Below are positions 44,360 to 54,334 of a stretch of DNA of 64,000 nt, in pieces (within the stretch, counting starts at the first letter, position 1; each line of letters begins with the position of its first letter). The stretch comes from Platynereis dumerilii (lineage: Eukaryota; Annelida; Polychaeta; Phyllodocida; Nereididae), in NCBI GenBank assembly GCA_026936325.1, contig JAPTHN010000001.1, forward strand, positions 137,989,138-138,053,137, in the 5' to 3' direction. Made by a program: the position numbers and the translations under genes. The notes below the pieces were generated by a model. The model was not told the origin of the DNA. It saw only the letters and a program-made list of their open reading frames with translations, and ran no database searches.

Positions 44360-45260
44360 TGATTATGATTAATTTCCATCAATTATGAGCATGTTGCGAG
44401 TGGAAAATCTCAAAAATGAAATAAGCTTTTCACGGCTAAAGTAATTACAATCCAATGACATCATTGATGGATGGAAATGCGTATTTTTATTTGAGATTTG
44501 AATTAGGAGATGAGTTGAAAGTTCTTACCACAAGGCAAAATGGCATTTTACAATTTCTTACTGGCCCTGGGACCCATACGTTGCAAGGGTCATGGGTCGT
44601 CCCATTCAAAATCTTGAGATTTTGACATGGTATCAATAATTATGATTGGTCTAACCTAGAGAATCTTATCCAAATTTGATGAAATTTTGGATTCAGGTAA
44701 CCTACATATTTTTCTGCTGGAGGCAATACTTTTGATAGCATTTCCACAAAGAGTGGCATGGCAAAAGGCCTAATAATTGATGTTAAATTATGGGAATGTC
44801 AAAAACATGTGAGAGACAGCTATCAGCTTCACTTTGATGTTTGATGTCACTATTGTGACTTCACCAAAATTAGCTATGACATCATAAGTATTGCTATGAG
44901 ATCACTCTCTCTGAACCAATCAGGAGTGGCCACTTTCTCTATTTTTTGTCTTTTGGGCAATTATAAAAATCTCGATTTTAGTTTCAGAGAAAGATTTAAT
45001 GTGTAGGCCTATTGGAGTGACTATTTGAGATGCAATTAATGCAGTCAGCAGAAAAAAGGTGAATTTTTAAAATGTATCAACAAATTAGTATAAACATAAG
45101 GATGAAGGGCGAAAATCAGTTTCTCCCAAACCACTTTCTCCAAATCTTAATAATTATGATTCCTGTCCGAGGGGTCCAGGGCTTACTTCTTATAAATATG
45201 TATAGGCTTCCCAAACTCCCGCCATACTGACATTGCAGTAGCTCGTTGTGTTTTTTCTAG
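44360..45260. other. Intron 3 of the 222-aa gene, unique part
   Basis: AT-rich, no element recognised. The rest of intron 3 holds a GGGGAGA-type element (45267-45779) and a hAT MITE (45944-46136). Confidence 0.5.
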
Positions 45261-45266
45261 TCCTGT

Positions 45267-45779
45267 AAGGGAGACCAGGGCACGTTGGACCTCGGGGCAC
45301 ATTGGACCATCCCCAATATTTTTTTCATAAAACATGCACAGTTGTCCAAATCCCCAATGAAGAGACCTTTAGTGGCGCTCCAAAATATTTCATTTGAATT
45401 GAAGGAAAAGTGTGATTTTCGACATAAAGTGACTTTTTCCAAGTCTCTAAAAAAAAAATTAAATTTGATAGGCCTATAAGTTTCCCGAGTTCACATTCAA
45501 CCTTGTTTCTTCTGCTTTCCTGGACTTTTATTCCATGGTCCAACGTGCTCCACGTGGGGGTCCAACGTGCCCCGGGCTAGGGCACGTTGGACCGTAAAAG
45601 AAAAAAAAAATCAAACTTATTTTCTCCACAACTACAGAATGTAGATCGACTTGGTTTGGCATAGGGGTATTGTAGATGTCCAGAAGTCAGTCAGTAAAAA
45701 GATTTTTCAAATATTTAGAGAAGTTTTTGAATGAGAGCCAAAAAATAAAAAAGCGGACAACGTGCCCCAGTCTCCCCTA
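45267..45779. mobile_element. GGGGAGA-type element, phrase GGCACGTTGGACC
   Basis: TA lies on both sides (45265-45266 and 45780-45781). The ends are AGGGAGACCAGGGCACGTTG and the complement of GGGGAGACTGGGGCACGTTG. The phrase GGCACGTTGGACC occurs twice forward at the left, as reverse-reverse-forward near 45537-45594, and once reversed at the right end. At 513 bp it is the smallest undamaged member here. In intron 3 of the 222-aa gene. Confidence 0.85.
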
Positions 45780-45943
45780 CATGATGTAATTAATCTTTTA
45801 TGGTTTTCATATTAATGTCCACCAGATTCAAGCTTGTCTCATTAATAATGGATTTTCAGTGGTTTATGTATTATGAAATGACACAAAAAGATGCAGTGCA
45901 GTATTTTATACCAATGGTCGCATTAGATTTGGATAGCCAGGAT

Positions 45944-46136
45944 CAGTGGCGTAACTGGGGGGTCTCAAATGGGGGGGCACCTGGGGGGGCACGCAATTCT
46001 CTGGGGGGGCACCCGCTATACTAAATGTATATTTTAGCCAGAGTTGGAAAGTTCATATGGGGGGGCACCTGGGGGGGCACAGGTCCAATATGGGGGGGCC
46101 TGTGCCCCCTCGTGCCCCCCCATAGGGACGCCACTG
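45944..46136. mobile_element. 193-bp hAT MITE, TSD GCCAGGAT
   Basis: A perfect 8-bp duplication, GCCAGGAT (45936-45943 and 46137-46144), flanks ends CAGTGGCGTAACTGGGG and GGGACGCCACTG. The interior is a repeated GGGGGGGCACCTG. In intron 3 of the 222-aa gene. Confidence 0.95.
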
Positions 46137-46386
46137 GCCAGGATAGGGTATACGTGAATTCAATATTGCCAACAAATAGACATTTTTATGAGTTGCAACG
46201 GCATATAGGTGACCATATAGCTCAGATATCTCATAACCTTACTACATGAAGGCAAACCTGAAGATGTCCAATGTTTGACCTATATTATGTCCTTGTTCCT
46301 GGACTTTGAATGAAAAGCAGATTCTTCTCCTTGGAAACTAACACTCATCTGGTCTTTTTCATTTTCTTCTCTTTCTGCTGCAACAG

Positions 46387-46629
46387 GACACCTCAAATGC
46401 CAAGACAAATGAAAGTGGGAGCCTTGGTGAGAGGGAAAATTGTCGCTCGAAAATGGAATTAACGGAAGATGGAGAGAGAGTGTTCTCCACCGTTCCAGAA
46501 GAGGAGTATCTTGTTTCCCAGGAGATCAAAAAAGATGAGATGTCAAAGAAGAAGAAGAAAGGGATGTGGAGGCGTGCCAAAGGTGCTTTTTCAGATCTGT
46601 TTGTGATGAAGACCGAGTACATTCCATGA
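46387..46629 (+). CDS. 222-aa protein, exon 4 with stop
   Basis: It follows acceptor CTTTCTGCTGCAACAG. The frame DTSNAKTNESGSLGERENCR continues open for 80 codons to TGA at 46627-46629. The C-terminus is strongly basic (SKKKKKGMWRRAKGAFSDLF), which could be a nuclear-localisation or membrane-binding segment; that is inference only. A candidate poly(A) signal ATTAAA lies at 46893. The overlapping minus-strand frame (46359-46622) is a shadow. Confidence 0.65.
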   Translation, partial: DTSNAKTNESGSLGERENCRSKMELTEDGERVFSTVPEEEYLVSQEIKKDEMSKKKKKGMWRRAKGAFSDLFVMKTEYIP

Positions 46630-46892
46630 AGTTTAAATTCTGAGATAGATTTTGGAAGAATTTGCTAACTATGTTGCTATTGGATAGCTTCCTATTGTTC
46701 GAGGATGTTTATATACCTCATAAGCCTATTGCATGTACATTGCACATGATATATATATATATATATATATGTGCTAAAATAGACAGATTTGGATTTGATG
46801 GTCATCACTGGATACAAAATTTTACATAATTTATATTTACACACCATATGTTTATATACATACATGATATGTCTTACTGAATTGAAATTGCT

Positions 46893-46898
46893 ATTAAA
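46893..46898 (+). terminator. Candidate poly(A) signal ATTAAA
   Basis: 264 bp after the stop codon of the 222-aa gene, beyond a (TA)n run at 46749-46770. Plausible, not proven. Confidence 0.3.
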
Positions 46899-48091
46899 CG
46901 CTTTTAAAGATGGAATGTAACTTAGGTTTTGTCCATTTATATCTCTAAAATGAATGTCATGAATGACTAGCAACAAATTTGAAATAGTTAGTGTTACTTT
47001 TTCTCAATTTTAAATGAGATGACCTTGTAACTGTAACAGACAGAGGTCACTGTTTAGTGCAAGTCCCACCACCAGGCACCAGAAAAAGGGGGAGCTGTAC
47101 TTTGTAGGCCCCAAAACAATTTATTTTATGGCACATTATTAGTATGCATGATGGCTCGGTGCAGAAGTGTTAAGTGCTGATTGCTGAATAGTTTGAAATG
47201 AAACCCACAGTGGCTTTTCCTCAAGCTATCTTGTTCACTGACAGACAGACAGCTAGACAAATCTATGGTCATACCAGAGGCGGCTCCAAGGGGGGGGGGG
47301 GCTGAAACCTACCCAAAAATGTCTGAAGCCCCCCTTAGTCCCCCCCCAAACATTTAACAAAAAAAAAAGTTCTCATACTGAATAAATCTCCTAATGATAT
47401 CATGAAATAAGCCACATGTTCGTTCGTTCTATAAGAACGTACCATTAAATGCAGCCTGTGTGGTGAAGTGCAATATCTAAAAATATTGTTTGTTATTATC
47501 TGGAATATCTGCTCTCAATTCAACCCACTATTCGTTTATGAAAATTAAAGCTTTACCAACATGGCATCTAATTGTAGGGAGGGCCCCAAATTCTTACAGA
47601 AGAACTGTAATAAAGCTCGCCCGCTGCCATGCAAGTCTAACTGAATTACAGGTCTACAACTTTGGTATCACAAGATTTCTTCTCATATTTTTATAAAAGT
47701 TCAGAATTCTATCGACCTTCATACTTACTCTACTGAGTCTACGTGTTTTATTTGCAGCCTAATTGGCAGGAATAATCACATTTTCCTTCCAAGGCCAACA
47801 GGCTTCAAGTGAGCCTGCCTTCTTTTTCCAAATCTGGAAATTTGATTGAACTCGTTCGCCATGTAGAGGAATCACCAACTGCACCCTTTTCTGAGGAGTT
47901 GCTGGTGAATATTTGTTTCATAATCATATTAAGTTAACTATAATTAATTGGAAACCTCTTTTGTGACATTTTTGTCACCCAAGAAGGCAATGAAGCCATT
48001 TTAGTGCAAATTGGGGATCTTTCACTATTCCTTAATTTTTAGAAGCAGGGTCGCACTCAGGCAGGCCTACTTTATAAATCAGTTCATGTAA

Positions 48092-49046
48092 GTGGCCAAA
48101 CAGATGATCTTTGGTGGGGGGGGGGACTATGGATTTAAGAAAAAAAGTTAGTTTCCCAATAAAAAAAGTTTGCTCAGCACATGAAAAAAGTTTGTTTCCA
48201 CCTGTACCTATAGTTTGTCACGTCAAGCAGAGGACAGATGTTTGACCAGATATCTCAGCCATAGAAATACATAGAATGGACATGAGGCTGTATGACGCCA
48301 TCTCGAGATGAGGTCACCAAATCCGCCATATTGGAACTGCCCTGAGACATGACGTCATTGTTACATCACAGCAGGAGCAACAAGATGTTGTGTTTGGCTG
48401 ATTGTGATGTGACATGACGCCATTGTTACTAGTGACGTCACTATTATTGGTGACGTCACTGTTACCAAATGCCAGGCTGCCAGGCAGTTCCAAGATGGTG
48501 GATTTGGTTGCTTCATCTGCCAGAGCCTCATGTCCGTTCTATGTATTTCTATGATCTCAGCAACTACAAGCCCCACAGGAGAAGCACATATGCCTATGTA
48601 AAGCTTACCTCTTTTGTAATATGAATATCACATTTTTTGTGATGCTTTAGTGCCGTTTTTGTCCGATATTTGCTAATTTATGAAAATGGCAGTCCAATTT
48701 TTCACAATGTTGGCATTTGTGATGCTACCAATCTGACACACAATGGGCAGTGAATGACATCACAAAAGTGCACCACAGAGCCACCCCAGACTTAGTTCTA
48801 CTCAAGTTGGTATCAGCAGATCCACAAATCTCATTGGGTTGATTTTTATCGACTCTACAAACAATGCTAAATTTCTGTCCAAACGCTTGACGTGACATAC
48901 TGTAGGGTACCATATTGTTAAAATTGCGATTATAAATACGTTCGTCGCTCATATCACATGCAAAAAAAATTGTTAACGAAAATAATTGTTGTCCTGGGGG
49001 TAAAATCCATAGCCCTCCTCGCCCAAACTATCATCTGGTCGGGCAC
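48092..49046. mobile_element. Harbinger-like element, TSD TAA, middle layer
   Basis: A 3-bp TAA (48089-48091 and 49047-49049) flanks inverted ends GTGGCCAAACAGATGATCTT and ATCATCTGGTCGGGCAC. It is related to 11757-12046 by ATGGAYTTWA and the GTTTGTTTCCACCTGTACCT / AGCTACAGGTGGAAACAAAC blocks. Inside are runs of A and T and a nested hAT MITE. Confidence 0.8.
48260..48553. mobile_element. hAT MITE, TSD ATCTCAGC, inner layer
   Basis: A perfect 8-bp duplication, ATCTCAGC (48252-48259 and 48554-48561), flanks ends CATAGAAATACATAGAA and the exact complement. The subterminal parts (GACATGAGGCT and ACCAAATCCGCCATATTGGA) are mirrored on the other side, giving inverted repeats of about 80 bp. The centre is rich in TGACGTCA-like words. 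Confidence 0.95.
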
Positions 49047-49281
49047 TAAAGGCCTTCTAAGTTTACATTGTCTTTTGTGCTGTTAAAACGCATGGGCGTA
49101 AATATGTGCATCAACTAAATGAGTTTGGCTTAGTTTTTGCTGGCCCAGCAAATATTTTGAAGCCTCCCCTCCGCCCCCCAACCAAAATATCCTGGAGCCG
49201 CCACTGGGTCATACGAATAAAATGAAAACTTTAGTCCCGTCAAGTTGTAGGACCAACAAAAAAAAGTGATTTTGTACTAGT

Positions 49282-49287
49282 TTTATT
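49282..49287 (-). terminator. Candidate poly(A) signal of the receptor gene
   Basis: Minus-strand AATAAA 266 bp after the stop codon at 49553, just before the hAT-like element that ends at 49206. Confidence 0.35.
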
Positions 49288-49335
49288 CACCACAAAAAAA
49301 TCCATGAAATTAAAGCAATATAATCATCTGTCGTC

Positions 49336-49550
49336 AATGCAGCATCATTCTGTAATGCAAGTACTTCAATGCAAGAATCAATCTCTAAAGCAAGTACTTC
49401 AATACAAGGATCATTCTTAAATGCAATATTGTCATTAGTTGTCATGCAGGCATCAGTCTTCAATGCAAGTATACTTCAATGCAAGAATTAAGCTCCAATG
49501 CAAGTACTTCAATACAAGGGTCATTTTTAAATGCAAGTACTTCCATGCAG
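49336..49550. repeat. Minisatellite in the receptor 3' UTR (AATGCAAGTACTTCAATACA)
   Basis: About seven imperfect copies of AATGCAAGTACTTCAATGCA, some interrupted by CATTCTTA blocks, run right up to the stop codon of the receptor gene. They would be transcribed as tandem repeats in the 3' UTR. Confidence 0.75.
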
Positions 49551-49552
49551 CA

Positions 49553-50206
49553 TTAATCTTGAGAGTCTCTTGTGATTGAAGTTGCAGCCTCTTTTATTTC
49601 TGATACGAGATGGGCACTCACTCCAGATGAGAGGAAAATATACAAACCCTGGAGTCCATTAGCAACAACAAACACATACCACAGCTCTTCTATCCCTGTT
49701 ATGTAAGGTACAAGGGCAAATAACCAAGTCACTCCCATCAACCCGGCAATTTTCGTAAATATTAAAACCATGTTACGGTCCGCAGCAGCTGCAATATCCA
49801 CATCGCTTGGCAGAGCATTGCAGATATTGATGATGGTTGCAATGAAGCACAATACATTTACTGAGAAGAAAAACATTGAAGGTCCAATGAAGAACCCAAT
49901 TAGATAGACTTGTGGCTCAATGAAACATATTCCACTACTTGATGAATAAGCCAATGGCCAGTCAGTGAAGTTGTCAAGGCAGATAGGAACTGACATCAGT
50001 AGTGCCCCAATAATCCAGCATAATTTCATTTTCCCCTCCTTCCTCTTCTTTGTGAACCATGGTCGATAGATGTTAGAAAAGCGGTACCAAAAGTCAAGGG
50101 AAATAAAAGACATCATCAAGAAACATGTCAGCCAAAAGTAATGCTGGAGCACTCCGATGATGCGACACAAACCCGGCCGAGAAATGAAGAGTTGAACATG
50201 GCTGAT
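49553..50206 (-). CDS. Seven-helix receptor (adhesion/secretin-like), exon 4: TM2 to C-terminus
   Basis: Last exon of a four-exon model (60888-60996, 56357-56560, 54335-56160, 49553-50206; 930 aa). It follows acceptor CCATTATTTCCAG at phase 0 and completes TM2 (..LLFQ|ISHVQLFI). It carries the conserved extracellular Cys before TM3 (GLCRIIGVLQHYFWLTCFLM), TM4 (CWIIGALLMSVPICL), TM5 (FFIGPSMFFFSVNVLCFI), TM6 with GVTWLFALVPY, and TM7 with NGLQGLYIFLSS. The WLF and LQGLYIF motifs are typical of class B2/B1 receptors. The tail is short (about 20 residues). Confidence 0.85.
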   Translation of the reverse strand: MSHVQLFISRPGLCRIIGVLQHYFWLTCFLMMSFISLDFWYRFSNIYRPWFTKKRKEGKMKLCWIIGALLMSVPICLDNFTDWPLAYSSSSGICFIEPQVYLIGFFIGPSMFFFSVNVLCFIATIINICNALPSDVDIAAAADRNMVLIFTKIAGLMGVTWLFALVPYITGIEELWYVFVVANGLQGLYIFLSSGVSAHLVSEIKEAATSITRDSQD

Positions 50207-50578
50207 CTGGAAATAATGGGATACTTACAAATTGGCATGCGTAGCTTTACATTTACAGGAACAAAACATAGTCCTTTTGCATTTACATTAAGCATGTTTA
50301 TTTTTTAGCCTTCACTGCGTGGTTTTAGGCTTACACGTTCGCACACTTTAGCCTGCATACCCCTGCATAGCACTGCCTATCGTTGCATTAGCCATTGTGG
50401 ATCCTGTACGTTTTTCTTGCTGCCTTAGAAAATGCGAGCCAACGTATCCGGTGGGAGAGGGGCTTCACTAGATAGGCTGGCATTGGAGTGAAATAAATCT
50501 TTATCTTTATAGACTTCTTATCACCTTATTAATCTGCATGCACAGTTTCATCAGAATTTTATGTTCACATTTTAAGTA

Positions 50579-53500
50579 GGGGAGAGCGGGGCACAGTGAG
50601 ACGGCGGGCACAGTGAGACAAAGCCCGTAGCATCTAGCTGGTACTGTTTACAGATCAACCCTCTTTTGTATAGTACAAAGAGTAAGTAAGTGAGAGTCTG
50701 ACCTATATCCGGAATGCCTACACAGCATATCGAGAGTGGAATTTCAATATTTATGTTTTTAGCTGATAAAAGTAAATAATTTTGCTAAACAACTTTTTGT
50801 TATAATTCCCAAGAAAAATGGTATAACGCAAATCAATTGCCAGGAATTCAAACCTTGATTATTTGACTTAGTTTAGTAAGATAATGAACCACAATACAGG
50901 CATCTGGTCCGCAGGATTCAAAAATCTTATAAAGAGAGCTGCGTGGGACACAGCAAGGGAGACAGTTGGAGGCGGGGCACAGTGAGACATGGTAAAATAC
51001 ACTTGAAACGACCTGAATGTAAGGCATAGCTTACAATTCACTATTAAAAACAAAATGCCTGCAATAAACTCCTGATTTTAGTGAGTCATATTCAAAGAGA
51101 AGCATCAGAATGAATTTTGATTAGTATGTAACAGGTGCGGCAGGTTAAATAAGTCGTGCATGTGTCCTGTGCGATGAAGTTTCAAAACATGCTCAAAAAC
51201 GGACCTAAAAAATCACCTAGCCAGCTGCTAATATAAGAGTACAGTAGTTTCAATAGCAACAATTGATGGAACAATTCTGCAGGTCCGAGGATCGGGGGTT
51301 ATGGCAGCAGATGCCCTGTCTCACTGTGCCCCGCCTGCTGTCTCACTGTGCCCCCACGGAGCACAGTGAGACACTTAACCAGCATGGACGTAACTCAGAA
51401 TTTCTCCAAACCTGTAAAAGGTAGGAACCTGAAACTAGGGGAGACCGGGGTTAGTTGAATCGCCAATTTTTTGTCGCGTTCTACTGAGCTTATGATAGTA
51501 GATACAGGTACAATATTTTAGCAAGTGCTGGCCACAGTATTCACCTCAACATTCCATGGAACAACTTTGTTTAAAATATTGACAAGTTCTCACTATGAGC
51601 TTGAAAGTACCACGAGACCGAGTGTTTCAACTAACCCCGGGGCCGGGGTTAGTTGAAACACCACATGGGGTTAGTTGAATCATTCAGAATAAACTAGCAA
51701 AAATCATATTTACTGATAAAAATTTGTTCAATAAACATTAATAATACAACAACTGATTCCTAAATAGCAATTAGGTTTAACATTAGGAATTATGTATTTC
51801 AGAATTTAATACAAAATGTATAACAAGCAGCAATATCAAACTTGAAAGAAAATTTTGAAATCTTTGGAAATAATGAGATGGTTGTGCAGTATGAAAAGTA
51901 ATTCAGACAGTGATGTTAACTGAGAAGAAAGATCTTTGTAAGGGGACAAGTCAATTGGGAAATTGCTTTTTGATGCTGTCTCTTTGCATTGTATTAAGGT
52001 GTGAACGCATCATTACAATGTCAGCAAATGGCCGGCTTGGCTGCTGGTAATAACTCGGTTATTGAAATGACCAGTGCAAAAGCCTCTCTTCTTCTGCTTT
52101 AAGACACTGATATTGTATAAATAAGTAATACTAGAACGCCCGTTGGAGAGATGGGTGACTAAAGTTACTGGACAACAAAAAAATAGTTTGATGGGATGTT
52201 AGGATTAGGACAGGTTCATGTGCTTGAGTGAATGCATAACCATCTTAGTTGGAAGAAGAATTAGTTGTGGGTGATTTAAATAGACCTTAAAAGATAAAGA
52301 GTACTTGCCGCCACCCCTTCGTGAAATGTTGAAGATAGTGATATGATTTGTAAAATCCTGTTATGTATTGGCAAACCGTGGGTTGTAGATTTGGGATGAA
52401 ATTGAGAAGTGACAAAGAATTAAGAATGTTGCAGTAATAATTTTGTGTCTATCAATCTATGTAGGTATCTATCTATCAATGTATCTATGTATTATTATTG
52501 TATTGATCTATTTTCAAATCTATGCTGTTACTGTCAGCAGGTGAGGGTATTGTACTGGTGAGATAGAAATTGACAGTCTGTGCATTCATGAAGATTTATC
52601 ACTATTTAGACAATTTGACTATCATTCCATTTGAGTTATTGATTGATTGACTGTTGATTTTATTTCCGCTGTTTGTTGTAGAATGCGGAGGGAGATTCCA
52701 TGATATTCTGTGAATGTAATGATTTATGTTGTCATACATAAAATACAGTTCTATAGGTTGTATAGGAGTGTGTAGGGATATTTCTATAAATATTTAATTG
52801 TTGATTTGTCTGAAAACGTCTACCTAGAAATACGGGGCAATGTACAGCTTAGTTATGATTGCTATTTGATTAGGGCTAATTTATAGAGACAGGAGATTGT
52901 ACATGACACTACACTATACGTACCACGTGGCTGGCCTGTGTATTGGAATAGTTGAAGTTAACAGTGAATTTGACAGGTAGCTGTATCACACATAGAAAGT
53001 GATTTGTGTAATACAATGTAGGCCTATATATTGCAAAAAAATGTGTCTCTATTTAGGACAGGATGCTGTTCAGGTCATAGACTGCACATGGATAGGTTGA
53101 GTCCTCAGTATATTTACTTTATAGGCCAAAGCCCGCGAAAATGGTTGAGGGCAAGTGAGGCTGTTGATTTAGTGGCTGTGCCTCCCTCCGAATTGCATTG
53201 GTTCAGTAAGAAGAGCAGTGGGAGTTGGTGCAAGTGAATAGAATGCAAAATTAATGGCGCTGTAGAGGTGCATGGAGGAATTTCGTGAGAAGGGCAGCAG
53301 AAAAAGGTGATTTGAAAGAAATAAGGGAGGATTTGCTGGTATTTTATTATTCACACTCAAAGGCAATTTCAATAGGAAGCTCCATGCACAATGTCGTGAG
53401 TGTGATTCGAGTAGATATGGAGGAGAAGAGGTGACAGCAAAGTTGAAGAGATAGACTTTTAAGAGTAGGATATTGTTGCCTGAAGAATAAAACACTCTTT

Positions 53501-54220
53501 GGCTACTGTTCAACAATATCGTTTAGCAATTAAGGCTTCTTCAAGGGGCTGCCTGGGTATTTCAGCAGGCACTCATCCTATTTCCTTTTTTCTGATGTAC
53601 GTTATTTCAGCAAGAAACACCAATAGGATCAAACTATACAATGCAGTAATATATACTATACTTTGCTGTTAATAACGAGACTATGCATAGCGATTCAACT
53701 AACCCCACGAAAAATGTTTCAACTAGCCCCGACCCACCATGTGGTTTGCGACACCCATTATAGCACTTTAATCAAAGGCTTACCAAAAAATGTCTTTGCC
53801 TGTTGATTTGTAATACCAAAGGTTTCCAACTTGTCATAAAAAATGTTGCATTAAATAGTTCAAATAGCATACAGGTCAAAATATTTTCAACTCAAAATAT
53901 TTACTTTAGGAGCAAAAAAATCAACTTAACAGCCTAGTGAAGTACACAATTCGAAATATGGCTCATGTAGGAAGTGATGTCATGCCTTGAAGAATAAATA
54001 ATCTACCAGAAGTCAAATTTAGGTTAAAAAATTCAACCCCGGGGAATAAGAGCGAATATTCAACTAACCCCGCGATTCAACTAGCCCCGGTCTCCCCTAC
54101 TTGACAATATACCCAACGTCATTACTTATAATGTATACCCGATCTCATTTAACTCGTTACTGCCAACATTTTGGAACACTTGAAAATAAAAAAAGTGTCT
54201 CACTGTGCCCCGCTCTCCCC
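50579..54220. mobile_element. GGGGAGA-type element, phrase GGCACAGTGAGAC, copy 2, with nested insertion
   Basis: The ends GGGGAGAGCGGGGCACAGTG and its complement are flanked by TA (50577-50578 and 54221-54222). Without the nested element (51438-54097) it is about 980 bp and matches 25873-26855 in reverse orientation along its whole length, with the same order of phrase clusters. It fills most of the last intron (50207-54334) of the receptor gene. Confidence 0.9.
51438..54097. mobile_element. GGGGAGA-type element, phrase GGTTAGTTGAATC, nested
   Basis: The ends GGGGAGACCGGGGTTAGTTG and the complement of GGGGAGACCGGGGCTAGTTG are flanked by TA (51436-51437 and 54098-54099). Copy 1 of the host element shows the empty site (GAAACTACTGG), so the TA duplication is confirmed. 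The phrase is at the left end (forward), 51624-51690 (reverse, forward, forward), 53690-53737 (reverse, reverse) and 54053-54090 (reverse, reverse). The 2.66-kb interior has a 115-codon minus frame (53169-53516) without any recognisable transposase motif. Confidence 0.9.
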
Positions 54221-54334
54221 TATAGCATTTGAAATTTATTACACTGTCATGCAACTGATGATGGAAAAAAGTTTAAAAAGAAATTATAACTGTCGATTAC
54301 AAATGGAAATATGTATCATTATACCACAACATAC

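Larger units (their letters stand above)
47275..49206. mobile_element. hAT-like element, TSD GGTCATAC, outer layer of a three-level nest
   Basis: A perfect 8-bp duplication, GGTCATAC (47267-47274 and 49207-49214), flanks ends CAGAGGCGGCTCCAAGGGGG and TCCTGGAGCCGCCACTG. No transposase frame is visible. It contains a Harbinger-like element (48092-49046), which itself contains a hAT MITE (48260-48553). It lies between the converging 222-aa gene and the receptor gene. Confidence 0.9.

Noticed and set aside
46359-46622. Minus-strand 87-codon frame
   Set aside because: Antisense shadow of exon 4 of the 222-aa gene.
53169-53516. Minus-strand 115-codon frame inside the 51438-54097 element as a transposase
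   Set aside because: No DDE-type or DNA-binding motif, and composition like the surrounding non-coding DNA.
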